Assembly (NCBI GenBank): GCA_028287115.1
Contig: JAQBQF010000040.1
Span: forward strand, 1-34,888
DNA length: 34,888 nt
Direction of reading: 5' to 3'
DNA from: Myxococcales bacterium
Lineage (GTDB): Bacteria; Myxococcota_A; Polyangia; Haliangiales; Haliangiaceae
Of the stretch, positions 1-8,104 are shown in pieces. The position numbers and the translations under genes are program-made. Under the pieces are notes generated by a model that saw only the letters and a program-made list of their open reading frames with translations, did not search any database and was not told the origin of the DNA. How positions within the stretch are numbered: position 1 is the first letter of the stretch; the number at the start of each line of letters is the position of its first letter.

Positions 1-2
1 CG

Positions 3-572
3 CAGGTCGAAGACAATCCCGTCGGTTGGGACAAACGTCTCGGCATGTTCTACGTGCCGTTCTTCATGGCCGCGACGAACTCACCGGTCGTCCGCCGCGC
101 GCACGCGCTCGCGGGCTTCCCCTGGGGTCGTGACTTCGTCTATCGCGAGGTGATGTCGACGCCCGGCAATGCCAAGGGCCTCGCGATGGCCGTCGGGATC
201 ACCGCCGGGCTCGCCGGGATTGCCGTCGCGATGAAGCGGCCGCGCCTGCGATCGCTCCTCGAGAAACGGGCGCCGCAACCGGGCGAAGGGCCGCCGGAAG
301 CCAAGCGCAACGCCGGTCACTGGAAGGTGCGCTTCGTCGGCGAGGCCGGGCCCGATCGCATGATCTACGTCGCCGCGGATGACGCCGGCGATCCAGGTTA
401 CGGCTCGACGCGCAAGATGCTGGGTGAATCGGCGCTATGCCTCGCGCAGGACCCGTTGACCTCGGAAGGCGGCGTGATCACACCTTCGATCGCGATGGGC
501 GACGCGCTCCTGACCCGCCTTCGCAAGGCCGGGCTGCGGTTCGAAGCGGCGGCAGTCGACATGACGAACTGA
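3..572 (+). CDS. Saccharopine dehydrogenase-like / trans-acting enoyl reductase family protein, C-terminal part
   Basis: The reading frame is open from the window edge (codons start at base 3) through the ATG at 45 to a TGA at 570-572, so this is the 3' end of a longer gene and the ATG is probably internal. The C-terminal block DPGYGSTRKMLGESALCLA followed by GGVITPSIAMGDALL and a final LRKAGLRFE is what I recognise from bacterial saccharopine-dehydrogenase-like reductases (SCCPDH / trans-acting enoyl reductase family). Their N-terminal NAD(P)-binding Rossmann domain would lie upstream of this window. A hydrophobic stretch near GLAMAVGITAGLAGIAVAM could be a membrane contact, as these proteins often carry one. 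The family is linked to lipid or polyketide reduction; the substrate here is unknown. The gene ends 20 bases before the next one. Confidence 0.75.
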   Translation, partial: QVEDNPVGWDKRLGMFYVPFFMAATNSPVVRRAHALAGFPWGRDFVYREVMSTPGNAKGLAMAVGITAGLAGIAVAMKRPRLRSLLEKRAPQPGEGPPEAKRNAGHWKVRFVGEAGPDRMIYVAADDAGDPGYGSTRKMLGESALCLAQDPLTSEGGVITPSIAMGDALLTRLRKAGLRFEAAAVDMTN

Positions 573-592
573 TCACCGAGTAAGATCGGCTC

Positions 593-2080
593 GTGGCGTA
601 TCGGATCCTGGCGTGGTTCTTGAGGGTCGTCACGCGCGTGTTCTTTCGTCAGGTCGAGATCGCGGGGCTCGAGCACGTGCCGAGCAGCGGCCCGGTGCTG
701 TTCGCCGGCAATCATCCGAACTCGCTGATCGATCCGATCTTGATCATCACGACCTGCGGCCGAAAAGTCCATTTCGCAGCGAAGGACACGCTGTTCAAAG
801 GCCGCCTACTGCGCGCGGTGTTGCGGGGCCTAGGCGCCGTCCCGATCAAACGCCGCGACGATCACGATGGGACTCCCAAGCAACCCGCGAGCCCGTCGCC
901 TGGGAAGACCGAAGATGACGCGAGCCAGCGAACGCCGGCGAGTGGGGTCGACAATGATGCCGCCTTCGACGCGATGTTCGCGGTGCTCGCGAAAGGCGGT
1001 GCGATCGGCATCTTCCCCGAGGGGCTGTCTCACGACGAGGCCCACCTCGCGCGCCTGAAGACTGGGGCGGCTCGGCTCGGGCTCGGTGGTGCCCTGAAGA
1101 CGAAGCAGGCGATCTCGATCGTCCCCTGCGGGCTCACGTTCATCCATCCCAAGCGGTTTCGGAGCCGCGTGCTCGTGCAGTACGGACCGCCGATCGTGAT
1201 CGAGCCGACGCGGACGAACACGCCCGAGGACGTGAGAGCGATGACCGGCGAGATCGAGGACGGGATGCGACGTCTCACGATCAACGCGCCCGACTGGGAC
1301 ACCGTGCGTGCGCTCGACGTCGTCCGCCGGCTCTATCAGCCGCAGGAGATCTCGATCGAGGATCGCGTCGAGCTCGCGCGCCGGTTCAACACGTACTACT
1401 CGGCCGTCGCCGGCGATCCGCGCGTGCAGACGGTCATGCACCGTGTCCGCGCGTATCAGGACAAGCTCGACGAGCTCGGCGTCACCGACCGAGAGCTCGC
1501 GCGCGATCTCTCGAAGCTCGAGGTCTCGGGACGCGTCCTCCGTCACCTGTTCCTGATCGCGTTCTGGTTGCCGTTGACCGCACCCTCCGCCGTGTTTCAT
1601 TTGCCGCCGCTCGTGTTCGCGCGGTTCGCGAGCCCACGGCTCACGCCGCGCAAGGACGTGATCGCGACGACGAAGCTCTTGATCGGCATGATGCTCGTGC
1701 TGCTTGCCTACGCCGCGACGATCTCGATCCTGTGGTGGCGATTTGGGTTTGCATGGGCGTTGATCGCGACGATCGTGCTGCCCGCGTCGGGATGGGCGAC
1801 GCTGCGCGTGCTCGATCGCGTCCGACTCGTGCGGCGCGGTCTCGGCGTGTTGTTTCGCAGGCTGCGATTTCGGCGCGAGGTGAAGGCACTGCGCCGCGAG
1901 CGCGAGCAACTGGCAACCGACGTGATCGCGACGGTCGATGCAGTCAAACCGGCGCACGTCGCTGCGCTGTTTCCTCCGGATGATCCGCGGCGCGATGATC
2001 GCGACGAGCTCGAATCGTCGGGAGCACGCAAGAACGCCGATCTCGACGCCGAGCTCGACAAACATCGAGACCGAGCGTGA
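593..2080 (+). CDS. PlsC-family 1-acyl-glycerol-phosphate / glycerol-3-phosphate acyltransferase with C-terminal membrane segments
   Basis: A 495-residue acyltransferase likely to transfer fatty acyl groups to glycerol-phosphate lipids at the cytoplasmic membrane. NHPNSLIDP (His41, Asp47) is the catalytic motif and FPEGLSHDE (about 141-149) is the substrate-binding motif of the PlsC superfamily. Two hydrophobic regions at about 315-350 and 355-400 should be membrane segments, followed by a charged, partly helical tail. The start is a GTG placed 6 bases after a -10-like TAAGAT. The stretch between motifs, residues about 90-118, is a Pro/Ser/Thr/Gly-rich loop that I do not expect in the family. 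Its DNA is a degenerate copy of the palindromic repeat found upstream of uvrD, so it looks like an in-frame insertion. The last 4 bases overlap the next gene. Confidence 0.85.
   Translation: MAYRILAWFLRVVTRVFFRQVEIAGLEHVPSSGPVLFAGNHPNSLIDPILIITTCGRKVHFAAKDTLFKGRLLRAVLRGLGAVPIKRRDDHDGTPKQPASPSPGKTEDDASQRTPASGVDNDAAFDAMFAVLAKGGAIGIFPEGLSHDEAHLARLKTGAARLGLGGALKTKQAISIVPCGLTFIHPKRFRSRVLVQYGPPIVIEPTRTNTPEDVRAMTGEIEDGMRRLTINAPDWDTVRALDVVRRLYQPQEISIEDRVELARRFNTYYSAVAGDPRVQTVMHRVRAYQDKLDELGVTDRELARDLSKLEVSGRVLRHLFLIAFWLPLTAPSAVFHLPPLVFARFASPRLTPRKDVIATTKLLIGMMLVLLAYAATISILWWRFGFAWALIATIVLPASGWATLRVLDRVRLVRRGLGVLFRRLRFRREVKALRREREQLATDVIATVDAVKPAHVAALFPPDDPRRDDRDELESSGARKNADLDAELDKHRDRA
855..942 (+). 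repeat. Palindromic repeat inserted in frame inside the acyltransferase gene
   Basis: The clear copy is at 920-942 and begins GCGAGCCAGCGAACGCCGG. It matches 21 of 23 bases of the reverse complement of the three tandem units at 22303-22412. The similarity extends upstream over CCGAAGATG (unit: CCCAAGATG), giving about 29 of 34 matches overall. A more degenerate copy may lie at 869-905, with CCCAAG and GCGAGCC in the same order. The segment keeps the frame open and encodes about 30 low-complexity residues in a loop between two catalytic motifs. Confidence 0.55.
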
Positions 2081-2736
2081 AGCCGCTCGTCGTGCTGCTG
2101 CACGGGCTCGCGCGCGGACGAGGCTCGATGTCGAAGCTGGGGGCACACCTGCGCCAGCGCGGCTTCGAGACGTGGAGCCACACCTATCCGTCGCGCAAGC
2201 ATTCGATCGCGTATCTCGCGAGTGCGCTCACCGACCAGCTCGTCGAGTCTGCCGCCGAGCGGCCGCTCCACGCGGTCACGCATTCGATGGGTGGCGTGAT
2301 CCTCCGCCATCTTCACGATCCTCGGTTGCAGTGGCAGCGCGCCGTGATGCTCGCACCCCCGAATAACGGCAGTCAGCTCGCCGCCGGGCTGTCCCGTAAC
2401 GCGTTGTTCCGTTGGTTCTACGGACCCGCGGCCGCCGAGCTCGCGGATGCCTCCCAGTGGCCGAGCCCGCCGGCGGCATTCGCCGTGATCGCCGGAACGC
2501 GGCATCGCGCGCTCTCGAACCTGACGAGCTGGACGATCGGCCGTCGGTTTTCACCCGGGATCAAGCACGACGGAACCGTCGCCGTGGACGAGACCAAGCT
2601 CCCAGGGATGGCGGCGTTCGCCGAGGTCGACGCGACCCACACGTGGATCATGAACGACAAGGCCGTCCACGAGATGGTCGTCGAATACCTGATGCACGGC
2701 CGCTTCAATTTACCGGATGAGACCGTGACGGGCTGA
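2077..2736 (+). CDS. Alpha/beta hydrolase, lipase/esterase-like
   Basis: This 219-residue protein has the layout of small lipase-type alpha/beta hydrolases. LLHGLARG near residue 7-14 is the oxyanion-hole loop. THSMGG (Ser70) is the nucleophile elbow with Thr in place of the usual first Gly. Asp165 in HDGTVAVDE and His188 in DATHTWIM are the likely rest of the triad. No signal peptide is visible, so it probably acts in the cytoplasm or at the inner membrane face. It starts with a GTG whose GTGA overlaps the stop of the acyltransferase, so the two are almost certainly co-transcribed, and a role in lipid turnover is a reasonable inference. The true substrate cannot be read from the sequence. 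Confidence 0.8.
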   Translation: MKPLVVLLHGLARGRGSMSKLGAHLRQRGFETWSHTYPSRKHSIAYLASALTDQLVESAAERPLHAVTHSMGGVILRHLHDPRLQWQRAVMLAPPNNGSQLAAGLSRNALFRWFYGPAAAELADASQWPSPPAAFAVIAGTRHRALSNLTSWTIGRRFSPGIKHDGTVAVDETKLPGMAAFAEVDATHTWIMNDKAVHEMVVEYLMHGRFNLPDETVTG

Positions 2737-2755
2737 TCGCGGCCATGTTACTTCC

Positions 2756-3388
2756 GTGAGCATGTTCGGTCGGTTCTTGCCACGCGAGACCAGCTTCTTC
2801 GACTTCTTCGAGCAGCACGCCGGATTGACGATCGAGGGGACCAAAGAGTTCCTGTCGATGGTCACCACCGGCGCCAACATCCCCGCGAAGTGCCGGCGGA
2901 TCTCGGACATCGAGCACGAGACCGACACGATCACGCACCGCTGCGTCGAGGCGCTGCACAAGACGTTCATCACGCCGATCGATCGCGACTCGATCCACCG
3001 CCTGATCACGAAGATGGACGACGTGATGGACTACGTCGAGGCCGCTGCCGAACGCATCGAGCTCTACGAGTTGACGGCGATGACGAACGACGTCCGCGAT
3101 CTCGCCGACGTGTTGCACCGCTCCGCGTTGCAGGTCGAGCAAGCCGTCCGCGGGCTTCGCTCGCTGAAAGATCCGCAGGCGACGCTGAAGCTGTGCATCG
3201 ACATCAATCGCCTCGAGAACGAAGCCGACGCGATCTTGCGCCGCTCGGTCGCGCGTCTGTTCAAAGAGGAGAAAGATCCGATCTTCGTGATCAAGTGGAA
3301 AGAGATCTACGAGAGCCTCGAGAACGCGTCCGATCGGTGCGAGGACGTCGCGAACATCATCGAGGGCGTGATCCTCGAGCATTCATAG
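2756..3388 (+). CDS. DUF47 / PhoU-like phosphate transport accessory protein
   Basis: A 210-residue, all-helical acidic protein of the DUF47 family, distantly related to PhoU. The N-terminal MFGRFLPRETSFFDFFEQHA and the repeated E/D-rich helices (SDIEHETDTITHRCVEAL, DRCEDVANIIEGVILE) are typical. The family usually sits directly before a PiT transporter, as here: the next gene starts 3 bases after this stop. The inferred role is control of phosphate uptake through the PiT permease. The start could be the GTG at 2756 or the ATG at 2762; a -10-like TTACTT/TACTTC just upstream fits either, the ATG slightly better. Confidence 0.9.
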   Translation: MSMFGRFLPRETSFFDFFEQHAGLTIEGTKEFLSMVTTGANIPAKCRRISDIEHETDTITHRCVEALHKTFITPIDRDSIHRLITKMDDVMDYVEAAAERIELYELTAMTNDVRDLADVLHRSALQVEQAVRGLRSLKDPQATLKLCIDINRLENEADAILRRSVARLFKEEKDPIFVIKWKEIYESLENASDRCEDVANIIEGVILEHS

Positions 3389-3391
3389 GTC

Positions 3392-4420
3392 ATGGACGTC
3401 TCGAGCATCGTCATCGTCACGATCGCCGTGGCGCTGATCTTCGACATCATCAATGGCTTTCACGACGCGGCGAATTCGATCGCCACGATCGTCTCCACGC
3501 GCGTGTTGTCACCGCGCATGGCGGTGCTGTGGGCTGCGCTGTTCAACTTCGTCGCTCTGTTCATCTTCCACATCGGTGTCGCGAAGACGATCGCGAGCAT
3601 CGTCACCGTACAGGCCTCGGATCCGGCGTACGTGTTCGTCGTGATGTGCGGCTTGATCGGCGCGATCGCCTGGAATTTGCTGACCTGGTGGCTGGGGCTG
3701 CCGTCTTCGAGCTCGCACGCGCTGATCGGCGGCTTGTCGGGAGCTGGGATCGCGTACACGCATGATTTCAGCGTTCTCAACACCGCGACGCTGTTTACGA
3801 CGCTCAAGTTCATCGTGCTCGCGCCGCTGATCGGGCTCGCGCTTGGTTGGCTGATGATGTTTCTCGTGTCGTGGATCTTTCGCAAGGCGCGGCCCCGAAC
3901 CGTCGACAAGACGTTTCGTAGCGGACAGCTGCTCTCAGCCGCGGCGTATTCGATCGGACACGGTGGCAACGACGCTCAAAAGACGATCGGCGTGATCATC
4001 GCGATCCTCGTCGCTTCAGGGTCCTTGCACTTCAACGGGCACGGGGACCTGGTCGAGGACCTTCCGAAATGGATCGTGTTTGCGTCCTACGGTTGCATGT
4101 CGCTGGGGACGGCGGTCGGCGGTTGGCGGATCGTCAAGACGATGGGAATGGGGATCACGCCACTCAAGCCCGTCGGCGGATTCTGCGCCGAGGTCGCGGG
4201 CGCGATCACGCTGTTCGGGCTGACGTATCAAAAGATCCCGGTGTCGACGACGCACACGATCACGGGCGCGATCATCGGCGTCGGCTCGGTCAACAAGCTC
4301 CGCGGCATACGCTGGGGTGTCGCGACGCGCATCTTGTGGGCGTGGATCCTGACGATCCCGCTTGCCGCATTTGTCGGCGCGGTCTGCTTGTGGATCGCAC
4401 AAGCACTGAACGCGTGGTGA
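3392..4420 (+). CDS. pit: PiT-family inorganic phosphate transporter
   Basis: A 342-residue inner-membrane permease of the PiT family, expected to bring in phosphate (as metal-phosphate) coupled to a cation gradient. The two family signatures are present in inverted-repeat halves: GFHDAANSIATIVSTRVLSP near the N-terminus and GHGGNDAQKTIGVI near residue 190, followed by the conserved KTMGMGITPLKPVGGF and STTHTITGAIIGVG. Many hydrophobic segments cover the whole length. It is the short bacterial form without a large central loop. The start ATG lies 3 bases after the DUF47 stop, making a classic two-gene phosphate uptake operon. Its stop abuts the stop of the convergent downstream gene with no intervening base. 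Confidence 0.95.
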   Translation: MDVSSIVIVTIAVALIFDIINGFHDAANSIATIVSTRVLSPRMAVLWAALFNFVALFIFHIGVAKTIASIVTVQASDPAYVFVVMCGLIGAIAWNLLTWWLGLPSSSSHALIGGLSGAGIAYTHDFSVLNTATLFTTLKFIVLAPLIGLALGWLMMFLVSWIFRKARPRTVDKTFRSGQLLSAAAYSIGHGGNDAQKTIGVIIAILVASGSLHFNGHGDLVEDLPKWIVFASYGCMSLGTAVGGWRIVKTMGMGITPLKPVGGFCAEVAGAITLFGLTYQKIPVSTTHTITGAIIGVGSVNKLRGIRWGVATRILWAWILTIPLAAFVGAVCLWIAQALNAW

Positions 4421-5437
4421 TCAGTCCGCGTCGAGCGTGACCTCGAGCTCGACGTGATCGCGGGCGGTGGCACTCGGGATCGCGATCAGGTGAAACTTGT
4501 TGCGGATGCAAACGTCGGCGTCGGCGTTGCCGGTCGAGAGCGGGCGGGCGTTGGCCTTCTCGCCGTCGAGCACGACCGCGAGCTTGTCGAGCTTCGTGTT
4601 CGGATGCCCGTCGAGGCAGGCGCGAAGATCGAGCTTGCGCGAACGGACGGCGGTGGTGAGGGCATCGCGCATCGCTTGCTCGTGCGTGAGGTTGGGGTTC
4701 TCGGTACGGGCGGCGAGCGGCTCGGCCGGCGCGGTGATCTCGAGCTCCATCCAGAATGCGGAGTCAGCCGCGGGGAGCTTGATCGCGGAGACGGCGTTCG
4801 CGACGCAATCATCGTAGGCCGGCGTTCCGGACCGAACGCGCGCGTGGCCGTCGGTCCATGCCACGGCGCGTGCGGCGGCGGCTTTGGCGCCGCGTTTTGG
4901 TGCGCAGCTCGCGATCTTGGCGCTCGCGCCGTCGAGAGCTTGCGCGATGTCGAGCATGCGATTGGTCGTGTACGAGATGCGCGTCGCGGTCAGTTGCCAC
5001 TTCGTATTGTGAGCATCGAGCAGCACCGGCGCCTGCGACACGCGCGGTGACGGCAGGTACTCCGATGTTTCGCGGCGCATGAGATCGATGTGGCCGATCA
5101 GGATGATCGGTGCGGCGAGCTTGTCTGCGATCTTGCCGGCGGTGAGCGCTTTCTCCAGGCAACGATCGAGCTTGCCGGTGCCGTGGACGAACGCGGCGCT
5201 GACCTTGCCGGCGCGGCTGATCTCGAGCCAGAACAGCCCGGATCCTTCCGGGGCGATCGGTCCGTTCGCGCAGGCGGAGACCTTGTCATCGACGCCACCG
5301 AGCAAGCTGTGATCCTTCGGAAGCTCGATCCCGAGGGCCCCGTCTTCGACGAGCCGAAACCCGGTCGGAGGAGGCGCGGCGAATGCGGGCGTGGCAAGCG
5401 CGGCCGTGATGGCGGTGGCTAGGGCGGCGAGTCTCAT
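4421..5437 (-). CDS. Secreted protein with three degenerate AgmX/TonB-C-like repeats
   Basis: I do not recognise a named family. The ATG at 5437 gives a signal peptide (MRLAALATAITAALATPAFA, cleavage after AFA-A), so the 338-residue protein is probably exported to the periplasm. An in-frame upstream start would only add residues before the signal. Three similar segments follow: a cysteine, a strand pattern with FWLEI or FWMELEI, and a second cysteine in DRCLEKAL, DDCVANAV and DVCIRNKF. This Cys-strand-Cys pattern resembles the AgmX/TonB C-terminal-type domains common in myxobacteria, but that link is my inference. A -10-like TATCAA lies 7 bases before the ATG. The gene is convergent with pit and divergent from tdk. 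Confidence 0.7.
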   Translation of the reverse strand: MRLAALATAITAALATPAFAAPPPTGFRLVEDGALGIELPKDHSLLGGVDDKVSACANGPIAPEGSGLFWLEISRAGKVSAAFVHGTGKLDRCLEKALTAGKIADKLAAPIILIGHIDLMRRETSEYLPSPRVSQAPVLLDAHNTKWQLTATRISYTTNRMLDIAQALDGASAKIASCAPKRGAKAAAARAVAWTDGHARVRSGTPAYDDCVANAVSAIKLPAADSAFWMELEITAPAEPLAARTENPNLTHEQAMRDALTTAVRSRKLDLRACLDGHPNTKLDKLAVVLDGEKANARPLSTGNADADVCIRNKFHLIAIPSATARDHVELEVTLDAD

Positions 5438-5535
5438 TGGCTTTTTGATACCTCGGGACCGTTGGATATTCATCCGGGCGGGCGGCCGGTCGACGCCCTC
5501 TCGCCGTTGTCATACCCCCGATCAAAGGTCGGGCC

Positions 5536-6150
5536 GTGGCCAAGCTCTATTTCCGGTACGGGACCATGGATTCGGCGAAGTCGATGAACCTCCTCGCGGT
5601 CGCCCACAACTACCGCAAGCAGGGTAAGCGCGTGTTGCTGATGAAGCCGCGCCTCGACACGCGGTTCGGCTCGACAAAGATCTCGTCGCGTAGCGGACTC
5701 GAGGCCGAGGCGGATGTCATGGTGGACGAGGGCGACACGCTCGATCCCCGCGATTTCACCGGGCTCGACTGCGTCCTGGTCGACGAAGTGCAGTTCTTGG
5801 CGCCGAGCGTGATCGAAGATCTGCGGCGCATCACCGTGGATCCCGGCGTGCCCGTGATCTGCTACGGCCTGCGTACCGACTTCCGCACGAAGCTGTTCCC
5901 GGGCGCGCAACGTCTGATGGAGCTCGCGGATCGAATCGAAGAGGTGAAGGTCACCTGCCAGTACTGCGCGAAGAAGGCGATCTGCAACCTGCGGTTCGTC
6001 AACGGTACGCCCACGGTGGTGGGCCCGCAGATCCAGCTCGGGGCCGAAGAATCGTATGCGCCGGTGTGCTGGGGCCACTACGACGAGGCCACTCGCCACA
6101 GCGCCGTCGAGAAGGTCGACCCCTCCGGCGCGACGATTCGCCCGAGCTGA
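5536..6150 (+). CDS. tdk: Thymidine kinase (type II)
   Basis: This 204-residue enzyme should phosphorylate thymidine with ATP in the salvage pathway. The N-terminus MAKLYFRYGTM, the Walker-B-like DEVQFLAP with the catalytic Glu84, and the zinc site CQYC (141-144) plus CWGH (178-181) are characteristic. Length is normal for the family. The P-loop reads GTMDSAKS, so the second glycine of GxxxxGK(S/T) is alanine. I believe such variants exist among type II thymidine kinases, but it is worth checking that this enzyme is active. The start is a GTG; no better upstream start is in frame. It is divergent from the secreted protein and convergent, 3 bases apart, with the following gene. Confidence 0.92.
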   Translation: MAKLYFRYGTMDSAKSMNLLAVAHNYRKQGKRVLLMKPRLDTRFGSTKISSRSGLEAEADVMVDEGDTLDPRDFTGLDCVLVDEVQFLAPSVIEDLRRITVDPGVPVICYGLRTDFRTKLFPGAQRLMELADRIEEVKVTCQYCAKKAICNLRFVNGTPTVVGPQIQLGAEESYAPVCWGHYDEATRHSAVEKVDPSGATIRPS

Positions 6151-6153
6151 TCT

Positions 6154-8064
6154 TCAGTTGAGATCCGCGCGCCTGGTTCGCCACTCGTTGAACAGCGCTG
6201 CGAACCGCGGGTCTGATTGCAGCGGTGCGAGATCCGCGTCGGTCTCCATCTTTTCGGTGTGCTCGTATTCGTGCTCGATCGCCTTGGCCACTTGATCGAG
6301 CGCGCGATCGATCTGGCCAACGGCGGCATAGGCGCACGCGCCCGAGTGATAGATGTACGGATTCTCCGGTCCGAACCGCTGTCCGCCATCTGCGAGCTCG
6401 ACCGCGAGCCGATAATCGCCGAGCGCGTGCGCGTGAATACACGCGTTGTTCCAGGCCATCACGAGCGCCGTGCGAGCCTCACCCGAGTCGCGCGGGGGCT
6501 CGGGAAGCGCGATCACCTTGCGCAGGATCTGTAGCGCCTGTGGCCGTTCGACCGAGAAGCTGGCGTTGTAGAGGTTCGGGACGAGCGTGACATCGTTCGG
6601 AAGCTTATCGAGCAACGCCTGCAGGTGAGCCGGCGCATGACGCGCGAGCGACGCGGTCAGATCCGAGAGCTCTTCGGGCTCGGTCTCGGCGATCGTGTCT
6701 TCGTCGAGTAGATCGAGCGCCGGCGCGAGGTCGTCGGGCGCGTGCTCCGCGGTCTCGCCGATCACGAGCAGACGAACATCACGGCTCGGTGCCGCGAGTG
6801 CGAGCGCGTTGGCCTCGGCGAGCCGCTTCTGACGAACCAGCACGATCGCGAGATAACCGGCGGCATCGGAGCTCGGGTCGAACGATTGCGCGCGCCGCAA
6901 CAGACGTTCCGCGACGATCGCGGTCGCCGGGTCATCGGGGTCGTGCTCGAGCGCGACCTCGACGAGCATGCCGGCGAGCTCTCGCCGACTCCAGGCGCTC
7001 TGACCGACCGCCCACGACAGGGCCGACTCCTCGCCCTGACGCGAGAATCGATCCGCGAACGGATTTCCCGCGAGCACGAACGGCGCGGTGCTGTCGGTCG
7101 TCGCGTGTGCCTTGACCGCCTCGTCGACCGAATCGAATCGCGCCCACGCGATCGGCAAGATCTCGTGAAGCCTCGCGACGATCCACAACAGAAAGTGAAC
7201 TTGATCCGAGGCGCTCGCCGGTACCGCGAAGCGCTCGACCCACATCAGTGCCGAGCGATGCCGGCGATCGTGAATGACGTCCGCGCGCTGGAACGGCTCG
7301 AAGTCGTCGGCGCGCTCGTCCTGATAGACCGAGAGCCACAGCGCGAAGAACGCGTTGATCACCGATTCTTCGCCCGGCAACCCCTCGCCCGAGAGCTTGA
7401 CGGCGATGCCGAAGCTCTCCCAGTCGTAGTCATCGATGATCTCGGGATAGCGCTCGATCGGAAAGCTCACGGAGTGCTCCAGCGGCGGCACGCCGTTGCG
7501 CCAGTGACTCTCCATGACGATGCCTTCGAGATCTCCCGCATCGTCTTCGTCCTCGATGTCTTCGTCTGCGTCGTCCTCATCGGCTTCCGGCGTCGATTCG
7601 GCGCGCGCGCGGGGTACGTCCGGGTTCGTGTAGAGCACCTGCTCCTGCTCTTCGAACAACGCCTCGACGACCTCCGAAGGCGCCGCCGGCGTTTCCTCTT
7701 CGTCGTCGTCCTCGTCGCGCGGCTCGCTGGCAATCAGGTCCAGCCAGGCGACGCCGTCGATCCCGGTCTCGACCTTGAGGAACCAGACGGCGTCGATCCC
7801 ATAATCGACCCCGGCTTGTTCGAGCGCCGCACGTTGCGCCTCGATCTCCGACGAAGATGGCGGGAGCCACGGCGCTGCGTGCCACTGCCGCGATGGCTCG
7901 TCCTCTTCGGTCGAGTCATCGTCGGCCGGTTCGGTGACGCCGGCCTTCGAGAGCAATTCCCACAAGGCCTTCTGCGCCGCGGGATCGAGCGGCCGCGCAC
8001 TGCGCGCGATCACGATACCTCGCGCAAGATCCGAGTGCCGTGGTTCGAGCCCCACGATGTCCAT
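6154..8064 (-). CDS. Large acidic TPR-type protein of unknown function
   Basis: A protein of about 636 residues with no signal peptide. The N-terminal half contains a strongly acidic low-complexity region (runs such as EADEDDADEDIEDEDDAGD, about residues 165-190). The C-terminal half is alanine/leucine-rich helical repeats. The last 90 residues, with YRLAVELADGGQRFGPENPYIYHSGACAYAAVGQIDRAL and an ending ADLAPLQSDPRFAALF, look like tetratricopeptide repeats. I choose the ATG at 8064 because the in-frame start 72 bases upstream would run into the sdaA coding sequence. It follows sdaA by 40 bases on the same strand and may be co-transcribed. A scaffolding role is only a guess from TPR content. 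Confidence 0.7.
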   Translation of the reverse strand: MDIVGLEPRHSDLARGIVIARSARPLDPAAQKALWELLSKAGVTEPADDDSTEEDEPSRQWHAAPWLPPSSSEIEAQRAALEQAGVDYGIDAVWFLKVETGIDGVAWLDLIASEPRDEDDDEEETPAAPSEVVEALFEEQEQVLYTNPDVPRARAESTPEADEDDADEDIEDEDDAGDLEGIVMESHWRNGVPPLEHSVSFPIERYPEIIDDYDWESFGIAVKLSGEGLPGEESVINAFFALWLSVYQDERADDFEPFQRADVIHDRRHRSALMWVERFAVPASASDQVHFLLWIVARLHEILPIAWARFDSVDEAVKAHATTDSTAPFVLAGNPFADRFSRQGEESALSWAVGQSAWSRRELAGMLVEVALEHDPDDPATAIVAERLLRRAQSFDPSSDAAGYLAIVLVRQKRLAEANALALAAPSRDVRLLVIGETAEHAPDDLAPALDLLDEDTIAETEPEELSDLTASLARHAPAHLQALLDKLPNDVTLVPNLYNASFSVERPQALQILRKVIALPEPPRDSGEARTALVMAWNNACIHAHALGDYRLAVELADGGQRFGPENPYIYHSGACAYAAVGQIDRALDQVAKAIEHEYEHTEKMETDADLAPLQSDPRFAALFNEWRTRRADLN

Positions 8065-8104
8065 GCCGTCGCTCAGCGTATCAGGTTCGGTCCCTGATCT
8101 CGGG

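Noticed and set aside
830..2146. Long open frame antisense to the acyltransferase gene
   Set aside because: Its translation is Arg/His/Asp-rich without domain features, a usual mirror of GC-rich coding DNA.
6742..8097. 451-codon plus-strand open frame opposite the acidic TPR-type gene
   Set aside because: This case is less certain because the minus-strand gene is also unnamed, but the minus frame has TPR-like residues and an acidic region with sensible composition, while the plus frame is Arg-rich mirror sequence.
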